The notes: generated by a model from the letters alone, not told the origin. DNA of 64,000 nucleotides from Salinimonas profundi (GCF_014750655.1 NZ_JABBXD010000013.1:26306-90305); one strand, 5' to 3'; numbered from the stretch's first letter, positions 48,424-56,746 are shown. Translations and numbers: made by a program.

Positions 48424-50868
48424 TCAGGCTGATTTATCGGGCGTGGTGTCGTAGATGGCTTTTTCCAACTCGGCGATAGCGGCTTCATATTCTTTTTTGC
48501 CACCAAAACCTTTTTTAGCAATTTCGATGGGACGTCCGAATTCTACAACTTTACCTGTTTTAAGGGCGTCTTTGCTTTCCAAGGCTTCTACGCCCTCATC
48601 ACTATATTTATTCAACAGTTCGTTCAAAACGGCCTGCGCCATTTCGCTGTACTTATTGAAGTAATTGCGCTTTTTAACATTGTTTGCGCGTTCTTTGCGC
48701 GTTAGCGGAGGCTGGTCGAAAACAACGTGGCATATCATATCAAATGGGTCTAATTCTTTCCCGACTTCGGCTTCAAGGACTTCCCAAATAATGCCTTCAG
48801 ACTCCAATTCATCGATGATGGCTTGCTTGCGCTCAGAGCTATTCCAGCGCTTGATAAATTCATCAAGAGACGCAAACGACTTGGTTAGTGTTTTTTTGGT
48901 GTAGTCTTTAAACGATTCTGTGACGAGTTTGCCATCCTCATCGTAATACTGAACCCGTTCGCCCACCTTCTTTACTGCAACCCCATTGACGTGATACTTG
49001 GTAACGGTAGTTTCTTCCTCATCGTCCCAGCCTGTCTGTGGACTACCATCGTCTTCAGGAAAATCAAACTCCCTATCACCGCTGTTGAAATCAGTTTCAT
49101 TTGAAGAAGGGGTTTCTTCATCCTCACTCACATGGCCTTCAATAATGTCGTCAAAGTCAGAATCGTCATCATTGATATCACTAGGTCTGGTGCTAATAAC
49201 TTTCTCAGGGATGCCGTCGAAGCGTTCATCGGCAAATAGTTCAGTGGCTTTTTTGAAATCCAAAATGGTAAACCAGAGCTTGCCAAATTTATCGTCGATG
49301 CGTGTTCCCCTGCCGATGATCTGCTTGAACTTGGTCATGCTCTGGATGTTTTGGTCAAGCACAACGAGCTTACAAGTTTTGGCATCAACCCCTGTTGTCA
49401 TTAATTCGGAGGTTGTGGCAATAACTGGATAAGTACGTTTAGGGTTTATGAAGTTATCGAGCTGCGCTTTCCCTACAGCGTCGTCACCCGTGATTTTCAT
49501 CACGTACTTATCATTTTTAGCGTACTGCTCTGGGTTGCAGTTAATTAGCGCTCTTCGCATACGTTCTGCATGATCAATGTCATTACAGAAAACAATCGTC
49601 TTTGCCAGAGGATCGGTTCGCTTCAGGTAGTTGGTGATGGTCTCTGCTACTAACTGCGTACGCTCATCAATAACCAAGGTGCGATCAAAATCTTTCTGGT
49701 TATAGATACGATCATCCACCTCATGCCCATGCTTATCTATCAGCCCTTTCGTAGGCCGCCACCCTTGCAGGTCGATATCCAGATCGACACGTACCACTTT
49801 GTAAGGAGCTAAGAAGCCGTCTTCAATACCCTCTTTTAATGAGTACATATAAACGGGATCGCCGAAGTAATCTATATTCGATACCTCGTCTGTCTCTTTC
49901 GGTGTTGCCGTTAAACCAATTTGAGTAGCGGTATTAAAGTATTCAAGGATCTCACGCCAGGCACTTTCCTCTGATGCGCTTCCCCTGTGACACTCATCAA
50001 TAACGATAAGATCGAAGAAATCAGGATCGACCTGCTTATAGGCTTTTTGACTTTCATCGGGGCCAGTTAAGGCTTGATAGAGCGCTAGGTGGACTTCGTA
50101 TGCCGGATCGACTTTTCTGCCCATTATCTTTGTCATTGCCTGACCAAAAGGCTGAAAGTCATTAATACGGGTTTGATCGACTAACACATTTCGATCAGCC
50201 AGAAACAGGATTCGCTTTTTGGCCTTCGCTTTCCATAGCCGCCAAATGATTTGAAACGCGGTGTAGGTTTTCCCTGTACCCGTCGCCATCACCAGCAATA
50301 TCCTGTCTTTGCCTGAGGAAACTGCTTCTACAGTTTTATTGATTGCTTGTAACTGATAATAGCGTGGGGATTTGCCGGAGCCATCGTCATAGTAGTCCTG
50401 CGTAATAATGGGTAATTGTGAATCTTTATACCCTTTGTATGCGCAGTATTTCGCCCACAGCTGTGCAGGCGTTGGGAAATCTTCTAGTCTAATTTCGGTT
50501 TCAAGTCGCTGCGGACTTGTTTTGTCGTGAAAAATGAAACCGTCACCATTGCTTGCGAACACAAAAGGCACGTCGAGAAGCTTTGCGTAATCCAGCCCCT
50601 GCTGCATTCCCTTACCAACTTCGTGTTTGTTGGCTTTCGCCTCTATAACAGCTAAGGGGATCGATGGCTTGTGGTACAGCACAATGTCAGCGGACTTCAC
50701 TTTTTTGCGGGCTGCGACCATTCCGCGTACCACAACTTTCCCGTCCCGCAGTTTCACTTCCTGCCGGATTTGGGTCATATCATCCCACCCCGCTTCTTTC
50801 ACAGCAGGCATGATGAACTTAGAAATGATGTCCGTTTCTGATAGCGCTTTTTTGTTCACTGAACTCAT
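48424..50868 (-). CDS. hsdR: Type I restriction endonuclease subunit HsdR
   Basis: 814 residues from ATG 50868 behind GAGGT; 21 upstream in-frame codons are not needed. N-terminal nuclease with D-x(n)-ExK in [20 protein letters not shown], Walker [21 protein letters not shown]-like VIDECHRGS, motif [13 protein letters not shown] and helicase [12 protein letters not shown], then an acidic linker (about 600-640) and an EcoEI-type C-terminal domain. ATP-driven translocase/nuclease cutting unmethylated DNA. First gene of hsdR-hsdM-hsdS-DUF3644-DUF2971. Confidence 0.95.
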   Translation of the reverse strand: MSSVNKKALSETDIISKFIMPAVKEAGWDDMTQIRQEVKLRDGKVVVRGMVAARKKVKSADIVLYHKPSIPLAVIEAKANKHEVGKGMQQGLDYAKLLDVPFVFASNGDGFIFHDKTSPQRLETEIRLEDFPTPAQLWAKYCAYKGYKDSQLPIITQDYYDDGSGKSPRYYQLQAINKTVEAVSSGKDRILLVMATGTGKTYTAFQIIWRLWKAKAKKRILFLADRNVLVDQTRINDFQPFGQAMTKIMGRKVDPAYEVHLALYQALTGPDESQKAYKQVDPDFFDLIVIDECHRGSASEESAWREILEYFNTATQIGLTATPKETDEVSNIDYFGDPVYMYSLKEGIEDGFLAPYKVVRVDLDIDLQGWRPTKGLIDKHGHEVDDRIYNQKDFDRTLVIDERTQLVAETITNYLKRTDPLAKTIVFCNDIDHAERMRRALINCNPEQYAKNDKYVMKITGDDAVGKAQLDNFINPKRTYPVIATTSELMTTGVDAKTCKLVVLDQNIQSMTKFKQIIGRGTRIDDKFGKLWFTILDFKKATELFADERFDGIPEKVISTRPSDINDDDSDFDDIIEGHVSEDEETPSSNETDFNSGDREFDFPEDDGSPQTGWDDEEETTVTKYHVNGVAVKKVGERVQYYDEDGKLVTESFKDYTKKTLTKSFASLDEFIKRWNSSERKQAIIDELESEGIIWEVLEAEVGKELDPFDMICHVVFDQPPLTRKERANNVKKRNYFNKYSEMAQAVLNELLNKYSDEGVEALESKDALKTGKVVEFGRPIEIAKKGFGGKKEYEAAIAELEKAIYDTTPDKSA

Positions 50869-51135
50869 GGTTACCTCGATGCTACTCATACCAAGGACTG
50901 GTTCAGACTTATCTAAACTAGGAGGGAACACGAGTCCTTTACGTATGAACTATCAATCCTTAATTTATTGTTCTTTTATCGAGCCTGGTCGCGGCGTTAG
51001 TTCAGTTGTAAAAGTACCAGAATGCCAAGTAGATGTCATTTTGAAAGGCTACTGAGATCTGCACCTACGTCGTCAATACAGAAAGTTCTCCACGAGCGGC
51101 CCTTTTTAAGGCTGAAGACATAAAAGGAGAACTTC

Positions 51136-51363
51136 ATGAAATGTAAGCGGCAATTTTTTAGTGCATTGTTTGACGTACTTAGCTCACAACTGATGACGAT
51201 TGGCGACATTCTGTGTGTGATTTTTGTTGTACAGCTGATAACGCAATTCGAAGTTGCAGAGAGTTATCCGTTTACCGGAGTAAGAGGCTATATGCTAATT
51301 TTACTGATCTATTTATTATCACTTGCCTGTCATTTGCAAAGTGCAAGGTTGAGGAAAAAATAG
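51136..51363 (+). CDS. Small membrane protein in the element
   Basis: 75 residues behind a strong AAAAGGAG site. Two predicted helices: about 16-38 (LSSQLMTIGDILCVIFVVQL) and 52-66, with a short loop and a basic end (QSARLRKK). No family recognised. It has its own terminator and is the first plus-strand gene after the diverging hsdR, immediately before the structured RNA region. A role as a membrane-acting effector or as part of the RNA locus is only a guess. Confidence 0.65.
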   Translation: MKCKRQFFSALFDVLSSQLMTIGDILCVIFVVQLITQFEVAESYPFTGVRGYMLILLIYLLSLACHLQSARLRKK

Positions 51364-51373
51364 AATGTCCTTG

Positions 51374-51401
51374 GAGCACCCGCTGGGTGCTCTTTTTTTT
51401 T
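51374..51401 (+). terminator. Terminator of the small membrane-protein gene
   Basis: A perfect 8-bp stem (51374-51381 with 51385-51392), 3-base loop, then nine Ts. It isolates the small gene from the structured region that follows. Confidence 0.93.
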
Positions 51402-51493
51402 GTTCCAGTTGATTGCCCATCACCACTCTTAACTTGCTTTTCGCTCTCATCGAAGATGCAAACAACATCATCGGTACGATTATGTAAAACAGC

Positions 51494-51900
51494 TTGAGCG
51501 ACGCTCAACAACGACTGCGAAATGGAGTGTCGTGTGAAACACGATAGTTCATGGAGCCGGAGTCAGCATCGCAGATTAACCACTGTTTTCGTTTGCCATA
51601 GCAAACTTGCAAAGTATTGTACAGCAATAATTTGCAACCTTCACAACTACGTTGTGAACACTGCGAGCGTGGTATTCCTCGCGACGCTTTCCCCGAGCAG
51701 AGGACGGGGAAAATAGTGGTTAATCAGCGGTAGCTGACTCCGAGCAACGCTTCTGTCGCTGTCGCAAAGCGACAAGTGCCAGAGTAGCGACGAGTCGCGT
51801 CCACTCTGGCTTTCAGAAGAGTTGCTACAACGAAGTTGTATGTGGTTTTCGTCAGAAAGCCGCAAAAGCTAAGCAAAGTGCTTAGCGTGGCGAAGCTTCG
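51494..51900 (+). ncRNA. Large multi-helix structured RNA, unrecognised class
   Basis: No credible ORF, but helices tile the stretch. Outer leader hairpins: 51494-51499/51503-51508; 51530-51535/51539-51544. Domain I: 51558-51567/51733-51742 (10 bp), 51574-51590/51709-51725 (17 bp) closing a junction with hairpins 51591-51606, 51607-51637, 51640-51658, 51663-51682 and 51691-51709. Domain II: 51744-51755/51814-51825 enclosing 51760-51774 and 51778-51810. Tail: 51826-51840, 51841-51864 (10 bp), 51868-51886, 51891-51900. Loops are short and gaps between helices are 0-4 bases. G585-U714, U843-G862 and U846-G859 (last three digits) pair only on the plus strand. No clear promoter was found. Not a CRISPR, tRNA, rRNA or recognisable intron; a DNA-level role (origin, oriT) is an alternative. 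Confidence 0.75.
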
Positions 51901-51984
51901 GTAGGATGCAGGGCATCATGCCAAACCAGGCTTATTTCTCGTATGGCGCATCTATGTACTTCTGAATTCAAAACAGGAGAAGAA

Positions 51985-52959
51985 ATGAATTACATAGAAA
52001 GAGCTATTGAGACTTCAATGTCATACATCTGCATCGCGAACCCGAGTGACCCAGGAACTCTCGGGTCACTCAGAGAAGATGCTGTAATTGCAATCGTTGG
52101 CGCTTTTGGCTTATCGAGTAAAACCGTTATCCAGAGGCATTTAGGACTTACTCGCGAAGGGGTTAATAAACTCGTCAATAGAATGAAGAAGAAAGGCCTT
52201 CTTGCAGTACATCCATCTTTTGCAAATACAGATCGGGGCTTCATTCTTCTTACGTCGCAAGGAATAAGAAAAGCAGAATTTTTGCTGAATCGCGAGTTGC
52301 ATCTTCGCTCAGATTTCAGCCGAGTTAACGAAAGAAACCTTATTCATGATCTTTCAGTTCAAATTGTGGTTTTAGACTTAGCAAAGGCTCAAAAAATTAA
52401 TGGGTTTGCGACAGAACGAGACCTTGCCGTTCAACTTAAGCTTAGGGGAAACGACCCGCGACTTGTAGATGCATTAGTGGTTGATGCTGATACTCACTGC
52501 AATGTCGCGATTGAAATGGAGACTTCAAACGCGAAGAATAAATCGAACGGGGACATTCGGAAGAAGATAATCAGCAAGTACCTGGAAGAGCTTGAAAGTA
52601 ATGACGGTTTGTATGAATTTGTCTACATGTACAGCCACCGCCAGCGCTATTTGACACAAATTGAAAAAGCTCACGCAAGGCTGTTTGCTGCTCATAAGTC
52701 GTCGTTTTCCGCAGACCAGCAACAACTTATAGCAAGCCGAATAAAGTATAAGCCAGCAGACTGTAATACCATCTATGAGTTGATGTTTAACAGCAAAAGA
52801 CAACTGGGCGACGACAAGCTCGAACTAGTTAGAAAAGACACATATTTGCATCATCTTGAAGAAATCGAAAAGTTGGTGCGTTCGAGTGGTGATAGAGTCG
52901 CGGAAATTCGTCGCGAAGGGTTCATTGAAGCGGGTAAAGTTTTGGGAATAATTGATTGA
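51985..52959 (+). CDS. Winged-helix protein with possible PD-(D/E)xK-like domain (replication-relaxation-like)
   Basis: 324 residues from ATG 51985 behind AGGAG. Residues about 20-95 form a winged helix (GLSSKTVIQRHLGLTREGVN, MKKKGLLAVHPS, RGFILLTSQGIRKAEFLL). The middle contains DPRLVDALVVDADTHCNVAI then EMETSNAKNKS, an acidic-strand pattern (D...ExE...K) like restriction-endonuclease-fold and replication-relaxation family proteins. A helical C-terminus follows. The assignment is by pattern only. It lies 84 bases after the structured RNA on the same strand and ends at a strong terminator, so RNA and protein may form one locus. Confidence 0.65.
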   Translation: MNYIERAIETSMSYICIANPSDPGTLGSLREDAVIAIVGAFGLSSKTVIQRHLGLTREGVNKLVNRMKKKGLLAVHPSFANTDRGFILLTSQGIRKAEFLLNRELHLRSDFSRVNERNLIHDLSVQIVVLDLAKAQKINGFATERDLAVQLKLRGNDPRLVDALVVDADTHCNVAIEMETSNAKNKSNGDIRKKIISKYLEELESNDGLYEFVYMYSHRQRYLTQIEKAHARLFAAHKSSFSADQQQLIASRIKYKPADCNTIYELMFNSKRQLGDDKLELVRKDTYLHHLEEIEKLVRSSGDRVAEIRREGFIEAGKVLGIID

Positions 52960-52981
52960 GACGGTGCCTGACTGACCTATT

Positions 52982-53006
52982 GGGAGCCTGACGGCTCCCT
53001 TTTTTT
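52982..53006 (+). terminator. Terminator after the winged-helix gene
   Basis: Perfect 7-bp GC-rich stem (52982-52988 with 52993-52999), TGAC loop, followed by seven Ts. Confidence 0.93.
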
Positions 53007-53367
53007 GTCCTACTTAGCTTCGACAGTTAACACCAGTCACGATGACCAATGTCTACTGCCTACTACCTGCTCCTCCCGCAGGCAGCGAACCAAGGCAAAA
53101 GCACAGAGGAGGTTTACTGAGCTTTCAATATTATTCCCATATAACAGAGGAGATATATGGCTTAGAAAGATGAAACTGTGGTTCTGCATTCGACTTTACA
53201 TAGTTACTGGCTCAGGTAAATTTTTCAGTTTACGCCGAAGAATTCTAGAAAGGTATGCCGCTTTTTTGGGAGGGGTTTACATATGCTTTACGATAGATGT
53301 CGAGTGACTCAATAATTTCCCATCTGAACTCCTAGTTACTAACAGGACTAACTAGGAGAAACTTTAA
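53007..53367. other. Gap with one doubtful short frame
   Basis: No confident gene. A 45-codon plus-strand frame from ATG 53170 to 53307 encodes a hydrophobic and basic peptide (starts MKLWFCIRLYIV) but has no good ribosome site. A strong GAGGAG site at about 53147 leads only into ATG-GCT-TAG, a two-codon frame. Possibly decayed remains of another small membrane-protein gene like those on either side. Confidence 0.3.
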
Positions 53368-53628
53368 ATGAGAATATACTATGAAAGCCTTTTCACTGCG
53401 TGCCTAAAAATTAGCGAAAAGTGGATGTCTCTGAGCAACGCTATAGTAGCGATTGCAACTCTCAATACACTTTGGAACGCAGCATTTCTAATGCTAGGTT
53501 ATCCAGAGTATATTAGATATCAATCGCTATCAAACAGGTTATTCCTGATATCGTTTGGATGCATTGGAGTAGCACTTGTACTGGGATTGATTGCGCTATT
53601 TGCCATGCGAAAAGTGGAAAGCGAATGA
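53368..53628 (+). CDS. Second small membrane protein in the element
   Basis: 86 residues behind AGGAG with 9-base spacing. Two predicted helices, about 22-45 (SNAIVAIATLNTLWNAAFLM) and 58-80 (RLFLISFGCIGVALVLGLIA), basic and polar ends. No family recognised and no clear similarity to the first small membrane protein (51136-51363), but the layout is the same: strong ribosome site, two helices, immediate terminator. Confidence 0.6.
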   Translation: MRIYYESLFTACLKISEKWMSLSNAIVAIATLNTLWNAAFLMLGYPEYIRYQSLSNRLFLISFGCIGVALVLGLIALFAMRKVESE

Positions 53629-53633
53629 TATTG

Positions 53634-53659
53634 AGCACCCCTCTAGGGGTGCTTTTTTA
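53634..53659 (+). terminator. Terminator after the second small membrane-protein gene
   Basis: Perfect 8-bp stem (53634-53641 with 53646-53653), TCTA loop, then Ts. The stem sequence GAGCACCC is shared with the terminator at 51374. Confidence 0.92.
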
Positions 53660-53715
53660 TTTGTTAGCTGCTGAACTGGTTAAATACTTACGTCGAAACT
53701 TTAAGAAAAAGAAAT

Positions 53716-54213
53716 CTAATCACAAGAAGTCATTTGTCGATTTGATGCGAGCTGTTTTGTTGGAAGAATAATTTTTGGTAAATTAATTCTTGTACATTGA
53801 CTACTTATATACTCTCGCCAGAAAGGCCAAACATGGTAGCTAACGTTTTCTAGCGCAAACTCATCAATAGCTCGCTTCGACAATTCAGATTTCATCGTAT
53901 ATTCAGCAACATATTGGGCTTCCACTTGAACGTAGAATTCCTCTTCAGATCCTTCCTCACTAGGAGCTTCTGAATCGACCAAACGAAAACCTACATCCAA
54001 AAACACGCGCAAAAGGTTTTGTTGCACACCCTGGTCTGACTCTAATTCTAAAACCTCAGCCTTTTCCACCAGATGTTTAAATTGCAAACCAAATGAATCT
54101 TGCTTCTCGTGGTATTTTGGCTCAAAGCTATCAGTGACAATAGTATTGCTGTTACGCAGATAAATATCCTGTATTACAAGCGACTTTATTGCTTCCTTTA
54201 ACGCCTGACTCAT
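53716..54213 (-). CDS. SecB-like chaperone of a toxin-antitoxin-chaperone system
   Basis: 165 residues. The SecB fold is recognisable: VQQNLLRVFLDVGFRLVD, QVEAQYVAEYTMKSEL, and the signature FALENVSYHVWPFWREYISS followed by CTRINLPKIILP. Export SecB has the equivalent alanine-proline region before the last helix. The gene overlaps hicB by four bases (ATGA) and is the third gene of hicA-hicB-secB, the layout of TAC systems, in which the chaperone folds and protects the antitoxin. Hence a dedicated antitoxin chaperone rather than the housekeeping SecB. Confidence 0.88.
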   Translation of the reverse strand: MSQALKEAIKSLVIQDIYLRNSNTIVTDSFEPKYHEKQDSFGLQFKHLVEKAEVLELESDQGVQQNLLRVFLDVGFRLVDSEAPSEEGSEEEFYVQVEAQYVAEYTMKSELSKRAIDEFALENVSYHVWPFWREYISSQCTRINLPKIILPTKQLASNRQMTSCD

Positions 54214-54698
54214 GAGTACCCTACTTGCTGCTGAGGTGACGAAGTTGAAACTACTCTTAACTTTGGCCTTGCACCAGATTTTGTAGGTGCTTTGTAATGG
54301 GCTGAAGTCGCCCAGTATCCTTTTGTTTGCTGGGTAGATACTTGCCCCTGGCAGTAACCTGAATAATAACTCAAAACATTTACCATGTGCTGATTTAAGC
54401 TAACCCCTTCTTGGTCGGCTACCGAAGCCAAAGAACGGTGAAGAGTCTTTGCTAAACGCAAAGTGACACGGCCGCTGAAGTCTTCTGCTGAGACGATGGG
54501 AGCAGGCATTTGTTTACCTTTTTCAGCGAAAATTGCCGCTGTAGTTTCAATAGAGTCTAGTGCCAGCTCATAAGCCTCTTCGTACGTATCACCGTATTCG
54601 GCAACATCAGGTAACTCTGCGACTCTAGCCTCAAAACAGGTCTCTCCGTCAAACATGCCTTTGCGAACTGTAATATTGTATTGCATTGCATCCATCAT
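54210..54698 (-). CDS. HicB-family antitoxin with C-terminal extension
   Basis: 162 residues; two tandem ATGs (54698, 54695). N-terminal HicB partial RNase H fold (about 5-50: ETCFEARVAELPDVAEYGDT, YEEAYELALDSIE). Middle HTH/RHH-like DNA-binding part SGRVTLRLAKTLHRSLASVA with VSLNQHMVNVLSYYSG. A C-terminal tail of about 40 residues (YWATSAHYKAPTKSGARPKL) exceeds ordinary HicB and fits a chaperone-addiction segment recognised by the SecB-like partner. Neutralises HicA and probably represses the operon. Overlaps hicA by one base. Confidence 0.88.
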   Translation of the reverse strand: MMDAMQYNITVRKGMFDGETCFEARVAELPDVAEYGDTYEEAYELALDSIETTAAIFAEKGKQMPAPIVSAEDFSGRVTLRLAKTLHRSLASVADQEGVSLNQHMVNVLSYYSGYCQGQVSTQQTKGYWATSAHYKAPTKSGARPKLRVVSTSSPQQQVGYS

Positions 54699-54988
54699 TA
54701 TCTCTCCGACAGGTACTGCGACAGCTCAGCTTCATATATCTGAAGCGTCCTTATTATTTTTGTTATGTAAGCTGGCTTAATTTCAGGATTTTTCCCATGC
54801 CCGCAATTGAACGAGCCACTGGTGAAGGAAGGCAGCCCGTCATGTGTAAACACTTTGTGGCCTCCACGCTTGCCATCCCTCACTTCAAAGCCTAATTGAT
54901 GAAGTAAGTCCTTAACATCATTACAACACAGATTGGTTTTACGTTGCCTCAATGTATCGACGACTTCTGTGTAAAGCTTAGCACTCAT
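54698..54988 (-). CDS. HicA-family toxin
   Basis: 96 residues. The double-stranded-RNA-binding-like fold is indicated by DVKDLLHQLGFEVRDGKRGG and the catalytic-histidine motif GGHKVFTHDG (His44), then PEIKPAYITKIIRTL. HicA toxins cleave or block mRNA translation. It is longer than the usual 60-residue HicA, with an insertion SFTSGSFNCGHGKN. First gene of the operon, preceded by a palindromic operator. Confidence 0.85.
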   Translation of the reverse strand: MSAKLYTEVVDTLRQRKTNLCCNDVKDLLHQLGFEVRDGKRGGHKVFTHDGLPSFTSGSFNCGHGKNPEIKPAYITKIIRTLQIYEAELSQYLSER

Positions 54989-54990
54989 TT

Positions 54991-55008
54991 GACACCATAT
55001 ATAGTGTC
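54991..55008 (-). promoter_or_regulatory. Palindromic operator/promoter of the hicAB-secB operon
   Basis: GACAC at 54991-54995 and GTGTC at 55004-55008 bracket ATATAT; 16 of 18 positions are symmetric. The centre contains a TATA-rich -10-like box two bases before the hicA ATG, so transcript leader would be very short or the true promoter is a little upstream. Fits autorepression by the antitoxin. Confidence 0.6.
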
Positions 55009-55270
55009 ACGTTCAAAAAATTCAAAGTTTCACTCCCTTTTTTTATTTTCTATGACTTTTTTGTCGAAGTTACCATTGGTGAATATTATCTAAGCAATTG
55101 AATTTTCAGAATTCTGATAGGTTGCACGAGTGTAATATTATGATAAATGAAGAATGAATGCTATTTCTCACAGTCATCCCCACATAGCTTCAGGCCAAGT
55201 CATTGCACTTTGCACGTAAAGTATCAGAAAGGTTAAGATACGCTCGCCTCCTGCCCCATCCTTAAAAATG
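55009..55270. other. Gene-free stretch between hicA and the next gene
   Basis: AT-rich, no frame with a ribosome site. It contains a small palindrome (CAGAATTCTG at about 55108) and presumably the upstream promoter elements of the hicA operon. Nothing else is supported. Confidence 0.4.
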
Positions 55271-55294
55271 AAAAAAGGGCTGCAAAGCAGCCCT
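55271..55294 (-). terminator. Terminator of the 133-residue gene
   Basis: Perfect 7-bp stem (55277-55283 with 55287-55293), AAA loop, followed on the minus strand by six Ts. It overlaps the stop codon of the gene it ends. Confidence 0.9.
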
Positions 55295-55694
55295 AAAGTA
55301 GTTCGATCTGTTCAGTCCACTCATCAATAGCTTCAGTAGAAAAGTACCGATTTTTTGAGACTCCAAACGTATTCTCAAATTCGTCAGAACCTACAACGTC
55401 AGAGTTGATGAAATTGACGATTTGAATCTCGAATAGCAAAAACAACAAACATCTCTCATGGGGTTCAAAATACTTCTTTTGAAACCCCTCCGGCAGCTGC
55501 TTCACTAGAGCATCTGACAGAACAAAACCATTTGTGATGAAATGTTCGTTCTTATGCTCGTAAATATAATCGAGAGTATCTGGGTCAAAGAACCAACAAA
55601 GACGGAATCTATCCGGCCACTCAGTTCTGGTTGAACGCTTAAATTGATGAATAAACCTGATATTCAGATCACGTGTATTTGTCTTGTTGCTCAT
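55293..55694 (-). CDS. Hypothetical soluble protein of the element
   Basis: 133 residues, no signal or membrane segment, rich in Phe, Asp and Glu. Segments DRFRLCWFFDPDTLDYIYEH and FLLFEIQIVNFINSDVVG suggest a mixed fold; an acidic C-terminus (AIDEWTEQIELL). No family recognised. It stands alone between the TAC operon and a divergent acidic-protein gene and has its own terminator. Confidence 0.65.
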   Translation of the reverse strand: MSNKTNTRDLNIRFIHQFKRSTRTEWPDRFRLCWFFDPDTLDYIYEHKNEHFITNGFVLSDALVKQLPEGFQKKYFEPHERCLLFLLFEIQIVNFINSDVVGSDEFENTFGVSKNRYFSTEAIDEWTEQIELL

Positions 55695-55925
55695 TTATAA
55701 GTCCTGATAGTAAACCTCAGAACTAACTAGTCACTCGTCAAGGGGATTTTATGAAAAGCTAACGCCACATATTGAATGAAGCATTAAAAAACGGAATATT
55801 TGGGAGGTGAAACAAATCGATTTGGCAATCACATTGCTGCTGAGCTAACGCAGTCAATGAAATTGAAACTAGCAGATTTTTCCGTAAATTTCTAGTGGTG
55901 GAAATACGAATTAATCGAGGAAAAT

Positions 55926-56276
55926 ATGACACTGCTTTCAAAAACACTTTTCGATCATTGCGATGTTGAAGTAATTCCATCTCCAAATACAGAAGACACT
56001 GAGACACAAGATTTAGCGACAGTAAACCCAGCGACAGGCCTGCCCATGTTGAAAGGCTCGACGATAGATGTAGCGGGCAATCCGCTCGGTACTGATTTTA
56101 CAGATGAACAAACCTCTTCATGCAGCTTTCAAGACTTTGATGATCATTTAAGCGACTCGTTAAGTTGCGACTCGCTTCATTCACATTCAGAAAACATATT
56201 TGAATGCGACACTTCGAGCGACCTTATGTTAGACAGCTTTGACAGCTCCTGGGACAGTGGTTTTGATGAATATTGA
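55926..56276 (+). CDS. Acidic Ser/Asp-rich protein, unknown
   Basis: 116 residues behind GAGGAAAAT. Residues about 33-55 have NPATGLPMLKGSTIDVAGNP, a compact motif I have the impression recurs in small unknown bacterial proteins, but I cannot name a family. The C-terminal half is extremely acidic and Ser/Cys-rich (SDSLSCDSLHSHSENIFECD) with no hydrophobic core and is probably disordered. Possible roles include a DNA-mimic inhibitor, but nothing in the sequence proves that. Confidence 0.6.
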   Translation: MTLLSKTLFDHCDVEVIPSPNTEDTETQDLATVNPATGLPMLKGSTIDVAGNPLGTDFTDEQTSSCSFQDFDDHLSDSLSCDSLHSHSENIFECDTSSDLMLDSFDSSWDSGFDEY

Positions 56277-56452
56277 AAGCAAGGGTTGAGTGCGAAATTC
56301 CGGTATACGACTGACAGAAAACTCTAAAGCTCCTTATGCCAGTAAACCAACCACATATAGCTAAAAGGCATACACAAAAGCATGTAATTTTTCTGAAAAT
56401 TTTTTTTTTTTTGTAACCTGATATCAGTTTTATAAACAAAGAGAAAAAAGCC

Positions 56453-56746
56453 TTGACCAACCTAACTAGTGTAAATATCGCTGAGGTAATGGACAACCCT
56501 GAAAAAATCGAATGGATTCTGAATAAGATCGCTTTCCTGGAGAATGAGCTTGCGAAGCTCAAAAAGCCACAAAATCAGTGGCTAACTTTGGAAGAAGCCG
56601 CAGCTGAACTAAATAAAAGCGTAAGTGCAGTTCGTCAGCGGGTGAAAAGCACGAAGAAGCCGATGCCAGAGGGCAAAGTGTGGAAGCAGGCTGACAAAGG
56701 TCACGCCATCTCTGTAAACGTAGCAAATTTTAGGAAGTATATGTGA
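56453..56746 (+). CDS. Small DNA-binding protein, probable excisionase/regulator
   Basis: 97 residues from TTG 56453. A short N-terminal coiled coil (KIAFLENELAKLKKP) is followed by a HTH of the excisionase/MerR-like type: WLTLEEAAAELNKSVSAVRQ then RVKSTKKPMP and KVWKQADKGHA. The stop overlaps the integrase start (four bases), the usual place for a recombination directionality factor or for a regulator of integrase. Confidence 0.7.
   Translation: MTNLTSVNIAEVMDNPEKIEWILNKIAFLENELAKLKKPQNQWLTLEEAAAELNKSVSAVRQRVKSTKKPMPEGKVWKQADKGHAISVNVANFRKYM

Noticed and set aside
51494..51900. Structured region as a retron, group II intron or tRNA cluster
   Set aside because: No reverse transcriptase is encoded in the window, no recognisable domain V or splice motifs are seen, and none of the hairpins form a cloverleaf.
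53005..53307. 100-codon frame after the winged-helix gene
   Set aside because: The first two thirds look like random translation and begin inside terminator-proximal DNA; only the last 45 codons could be a gene and even that is doubtful.
53716..54213. The SecB-like gene as the cell's housekeeping SecB
   Set aside because: It is on the mobile element, in an operon with hicAB, and divergent in sequence; the export SecB normally lies near grxC and gpsA.
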